Assembly: GCA_947165115.1 (NCBI GenBank)
Contig: CAMUZD010000011.1
Location: forward strand, 1 to 16,395
DNA length: 16,395 bases
From: an uncultured Clostridia bacterium
Lineage (GTDB): Bacteria > Bacillota > Clostridia > Oscillospirales > Acutalibacteraceae
Direction of reading: 5' to 3'
The translations under genes and the position numbers were made by a program. The notes below the pieces were generated by a model. That model was not told the origin of the DNA. It worked only from the letters and a program-made list of their open reading frames with translations, and did no database searches. Of the stretch, positions 13,579-16,395 are shown piece after piece. The stretch's first letter is position 1; each line of letters begins with the position of its first letter.

Positions 13579-14290
13579 TTACTTGATTTGCAACGCTGTT
13601 GAAAAACTGCTTATGTTCTTTGAATTCTGTAATTTTTTTGTTATAGTGCATTCTGCCAAATATTATTTTATCAACAAAACTGATTGAATTTAATATTGGC
13701 ATTAAATCTTGATCAATTATATTCGGAGTAGGATAAGGCTCTATACTTACCCAGGTTTTGCAGCCGGAATCATGTAACGCTTTTAAAGCAGCAATGCGCT
13801 CCGCAAGTGGTGCTGCATTAGGTTCCATTTCGGCACGAAAATGTTCATCAAGCGAAACTAAAGTAATCCCGTATTCGTTATCTTTTGATAGATTCGCGAG
13901 GATATCAGGAAGAATACCTTTTGTAAGGACTGTGCACTTTATATTGTTTTCGTTGAGTTTTTTTATAATCTCTATACTCGTATTTGATACTTCTTCATAT
14001 CCATACATAAATGGGTCAGTCGTAAAACAGAGATGTACATATTTAATTTTATCTTTTAATTTTGGAATCTCCGCATCAAGTATTTCCAGTGCGTTTTCGA
14101 CAAGCTTAGGTTGGCACCATTCATCATATGTCTTGATTTTTCCGAATCGTTTGGCCATCATCATTGCATAACAGGGATAATTGCAACCATGAGCACATCC
14201 CAGGACATGATTAATAGTATAATCGCCGTATTCAACACCGGTTTTATATAACAATGTTTTTCGTTGAATATGCTTTTCGGTTGTTTTCAT
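13520..14290 (-). CDS. Radical-SAM-like protein with CX3CX3C motif (TcmP partner)
   Basis: This 256-aa protein resembles the radical-SAM proteins found beside 'three-Cys-motif partner' (TcmP) genes. Cysteines C32, C36 and C40 lie in GCAHGCNYPCYA. This gives CX3CX3C instead of the standard radical-SAM CX3CX2C, with one extra residue before the third cysteine. A 4Fe-4S cluster and SAM binding are therefore likely but not certain. Further family-like stretches are HLCFTTDPFMYGYEE (near 87-101) and YGITLVSLDEHFRAE. The barrel-sized length fits. ATG at 14290 is chosen: GAGGTG lies eight bases upstream, and the ATGA overlap with the TcmP stop at 14287 gives translational coupling; a GTG nine bases earlier is less likely. 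The substrate is unknown. Nucleic-acid repair or modification is possible because SplB-type enzymes share the CxHGC style. Confidence 0.85.
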   Translation of the reverse strand: MKTTEKHIQRKTLLYKTGVEYGDYTINHVLGCAHGCNYPCYAMMMAKRFGKIKTYDEWCQPKLVENALEILDAEIPKLKDKIKYVHLCFTTDPFMYGYEEVSNTSIEIIKKLNENNIKCTVLTKGILPDILANLSKDNEYGITLVSLDEHFRAEMEPNAAPLAERIAALKALHDSGCKTWVSIEPYPTPNIIDQDLMPILNSISFVDKIIFGRMHYNKKITEFKEHKQFFNSVANQVIDYCQKNNKDYHIKSGTIS

Positions 14291-15489
14291 TCTGCCCACC
14301 TCACTAAAACGGTTTGCCCTTTTTCTTCAGACATAAAAGTAGTTGGTTTTCCTTTAGAAGTTAAACTAGGGTTCCTATGAATCATAATCATTTTTTTGCT
14401 CTCAAATTCTTTGATTACCTTTTTAACATCTCCCGTTGAACATATCGGACCATAATTCACGAAGAACATAGCTAGCGAATCATATAGTGACACATAATCA
14501 GAAAACTGGGAAAAGAATTCTTGGGTTTTGCATTTGATTTCTTCTTTATTAACTATTTCGTTGTTGCAATCTTCTTCAAAAAATGATATTTGTCCTCCTG
14601 TCTGAATCTCCTGTAAAGCTTCCCAACGATTACAGATATTATCTACCATAAGAAGACAACCATCTCTATGGTTTGTCGTATGAATTAACCTATATTTCGG
14701 ACGTTGCCCTTTTTTGATGCGCAGTGGCATATTAAGCACATAAGAATAGCTTTGATTGAGCCTTTCGCAATATTTTTTTGCGAACTGCGATTCAGCTTCA
14801 TAGCCATCAATTTCCCCGTCTTTGTATAATTCTATTATCTCTTGCCAATAATCGCCACCCGCGATTTCATTTAATTCATTAATTGATTTTTCAGATGCAT
14901 CCAATTTCGTTGAATCATATTCAATAAGATCCGCGAACAATGATTTATCATCAAATGAAGCGCCCAAAGCGTGACAAGCTTCTCGAATAAAACCAAACGA
15001 GTTCAAATTTATAAGCATTTCTATGGAGTTAAAACTTCCTTTTGAGAAGCTGTCAAACAAAGAACACTGAAGAGCTTTTATTCCATAGGGGTCAATATAC
15101 AGAAACACATTCCAGTTTTTCTTGTCTTTTAGAACTGTTTTAATATTGTCTTCGTATTTACCGGAAATTATGTTTGCTTCAGGAAATGATGATAGGTTCT
15201 TTTTAAGATCCTCAGCATAATTCAAATCTATAAATATGGTTTCAATTCTCGGGTTCTTGACAGTTGTGGTTTCGAGGCATTCTGAAATGATTTTTAAAGC
15301 GATCAACGGAGAACCATTATTGCCGTCCTCAAACTTTCCCTTTCCTGCGAAACAATCAACATAAACTAAAGGTCTATATGTATGAAGTATTTTTGATACA
15401 TATGGTTTGAAATAACATCCAAGTAATTCATCTTTAACCATTGACCATTCTTTCTTTTTTACAAAAAAATCATTGTTTTTCTTCGCCAT
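14287..15489 (-). CDS. tcmP: Three-Cys-motif partner protein (TcmP-like)
   Basis: This 400-aa protein matches the TcmP family by its N-terminal methyltransferase-like Rossmann core. VYVDCFAGKGKF (42-53) is a glycine-rich SAM-type loop, IFIDLN (85-90) supplies an acidic ribose-binding residue, and FLYIDPYG (129-136) resembles the catalytic DPPY/DPxG position of methyltransferases. The family is known, by its NCBI name, as the regular neighbour of a radical-SAM-like protein with a three-cysteine motif. The same arrangement is seen here, with a 4-bp ATGA overlap. The C-terminal half (about 240-400) is less conserved in appearance and may recognise a target. GAGGA lies about nine bases before ATG at 15489. 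It follows the nuclease/membrane gene by 32 bp. Biochemical activity is not established as far as I know. Confidence 0.85.
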   Translation of the reverse strand: MAKKNNDFFVKKKEWSMVKDELLGCYFKPYVSKILHTYRPLVYVDCFAGKGKFEDGNNGSPLIALKIISECLETTTVKNPRIETIFIDLNYAEDLKKNLSSFPEANIISGKYEDNIKTVLKDKKNWNVFLYIDPYGIKALQCSLFDSFSKGSFNSIEMLINLNSFGFIREACHALGASFDDKSLFADLIEYDSTKLDASEKSINELNEIAGGDYWQEIIELYKDGEIDGYEAESQFAKKYCERLNQSYSYVLNMPLRIKKGQRPKYRLIHTTNHRDGCLLMVDNICNRWEALQEIQTGGQISFFEEDCNNEIVNKEEIKCKTQEFFSQFSDYVSLYDSLAMFFVNYGPICSTGDVKKVIKEFESKKMIMIHRNPSLTSKGKPTTFMSEEKGQTVLVRWAE

Positions 15490-15521
15490 TTATATAAGTC
15501 CTCATTTCTTTTGCAAATGAT

Positions 15522-16169
15522 TTATTTATCTGTTTTTCTTTTGAAAGAAAAGTCTTTCCAAGAAATCTCGCTGAAAAAAGGCACTAAGACAATAATAGAT
15601 ACAGCTCCGATTACTGATAGTCTCAAAGCAGTAAACTCGTACACTTTCAAAGCATCCAGCACCAACAGTACAGTTGCAATAAAAGGAAATATAAACCAGC
15701 AAACCGGCTTTAAGTGATCGATTTTATTCTGTCGATTTTTTATCTTTTTTGCAAGTTCTTTACTTGCATTTCCTGATTGCAAATTGCCATATGATATTGG
15801 TGGTTTTAAAGGCGTTGGAGCCATAATAGATGGCAAATTAATGGGTTCGTTATTATACACATTTTTAGTTACATCAATTATTTCAAATTCAGCACTGTTA
15901 TCTTTTCCTAAAACTAGAAAACAAGAAGCATTAATTTTTAAAGAGTTGGCAATACGTTTTAAATTGTTTATCCCTCTTTCCACTGATTTTTCTGTTTTAA
16001 TCTGTTTTATTTCATAGACGGCTATTGGAGTAATTAAATTCTCAGATAGTACCGCAACATCAATTGCCATTTTAGAGTCACCCCAATTAATTGCAATACA
16101 TTCAGGTGGATATCCATATTCTTTTAGATAATCGATAAGTCTATCTTCAATGTTTTTATAATTGTCCAT
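15522..16169 (-). CDS. Membrane-anchored PD-(D/E)xK nuclease-like protein
   Basis: This 215-aa protein joins a restriction-endonuclease-like domain to two membrane helices. E8, D37 (AIDVAVL), E53 and K55 (VYEIKQ) give the spacing E...D-X15-E-X-K typical of PD-(D/E)xK nucleases, close to the type I restriction HsdR N-terminal type. The fold continues to about residue 95 (SCFLVLGKD). A linker with PTPLKPP follows. Two hydrophobic helices lie at about 156-174 and 183-200, with a basic tail KRKTDK. The nuclease would be held at the inner face of the membrane. AAGGAG lies eight bases before ATG at 16169; a GTG three bases earlier is possible. It is the first full-length gene of the minus-strand cassette. 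Alternatively the domain only binds DNA. Confidence 0.78.
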   Translation of the reverse strand: MDNYKNIEDRLIDYLKEYGYPPECIAINWGDSKMAIDVAVLSENLITPIAVYEIKQIKTEKSVERGINNLKRIANSLKINASCFLVLGKDNSAEFEIIDVTKNVYNNEPINLPSIMAPTPLKPPISYGNLQSGNASKELAKKIKNRQNKIDHLKPVCWFIFPFIATVLLVLDALKVYEFTALRLSVIGAVSIIVLVPFFSEISWKDFSFKRKTDK

Positions 16170-16241
16170 CACATAATCTCCTTACATTTACTTATTTAAG
16201 CCAATTATCCCCAAAATTTCTAAAGTGAAATAGCATACGTT

Positions 16242-16257
16242 TTTAAACCAGTTTAAA
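16242..16257. promoter_or_regulatory. Perfect 7-bp palindrome upstream of the cassette
   Basis: TTTAAAC (16242-16248), CA, GTTTAAA (16251-16257). It lies 70 bp upstream of the nuclease gene and overlaps the stop codon of the partial frame to its right. It could be an operator; it is A-T rich, so chance is also possible. No convincing consensus promoter was found between it and 16169. Confidence 0.3.
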
Positions 16258-16395
16258 GCCATTCCTGTTTATTTACCGACCAGAGTTTAGCAAACTCACA
16301 ACCCTCTACTGTCGCTTTGAATGGATAGTATAAAAACCTGCTGATTGTAGAAAGAATATTTTCAAAGTCATTCATTGGCTTTACCTGTTTACAAA
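16253..16395 (-). CDS. 3' end of a gene cut by the window edge (or 40-aa frame)
   Basis: On the minus strand a frame is open from the right edge to TAA at 16253. It can start at ATG 16375 (MNDFENILSTISRFLYYPFK, then a tail ending in SVNKQEWL) or continue beyond the window. The codon pattern looks coding, with ordered aromatic and charged residues, and there is no good ribosome binding site before 16375, which favours a longer gene entering from outside. The family is not recognised. It would be the gene directly upstream of the nuclease/TcmP/radical-SAM cassette. Confidence 0.4.
   Translation of the reverse strand, partial: CKQVKPMNDFENILSTISRFLYYPFKATVEGCEFAKLWSVNKQEWL

Overview
This window looks like a low-GC Gram-positive genome of the class Clostridia, probably a gut Oscillospiraceae-like lineage. 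The reasons are the 3' end of 23S rRNA, strong AGGAGG-type ribosome binding sites, sigma-A promoters, an IS3-type transposase remnant, and a MobV relaxase with an actin-like ParM. The lineage is inferred from style and not proven. Base composition is mosaic: 500-3700 is very AT-rich, 7800-10700 is visibly richer in GC, and 10900-16400 is AT-rich again.

Layout. (1) 1-384: the 3' end of a 23S rRNA gene with no 5S gene after it, a terminator, and tRNA-Val(GAC). (2) 386-3540: a 91-bp repeat with a terminator, the broken 3' part of an SMC/ABC-type ATPase gene, then a promoter with tandem repeats driving a 123-aa unknown protein and a large HD-domain phosphohydrolase. (3) 3580-3850: an IS3-family end remnant and two hairpins. 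(4) 3922-6640, minus strand: a secreted M23 peptidase with SH3-like domains and a lipoprotein, behind a roughly 460-nt structured leader with its own TTGACA/TATTAT promoter and a terminator just before the gene. (5) 6790-7490: a hairpin, an internally deleted IS3 transposase and the second copy of the 91-bp repeat. (6) 7494-10900, minus strand: plasmid-like backbone, namely a small gene with an in-frame stop, a MobV relaxase, its oriT, ParR and ParM, and an upstream region of inverted and direct repeats. No replication gene or integrase is visible. (7) 10920-16395, minus strand: five full-length genes plus one cut by the window edge, looking like a defence cassette.

The most interesting part is region 7. 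Reading along the minus strand it encodes a PD-(D/E)xK nuclease-like domain tethered to two membrane helices, a methyltransferase-fold TcmP-type protein, its ATGA-coupled radical-SAM-like partner with an unusual CX3CX3C cysteine motif, a 459-aa protein of unknown family with a C-terminal glycine-rich hydrophobic segment, and a zinc-ribbon protein ending in a nucleoside-deoxyribosyltransferase/TIR-like domain. Membrane nuclease, modification-type enzymes and a nucleotide-targeting effector beside mobilisation genes suggest one or two uncharacterised anti-phage modules. That function is inferred from domain content and context. The HD-phosphohydrolase pair in region 2 is a second, independent candidate.
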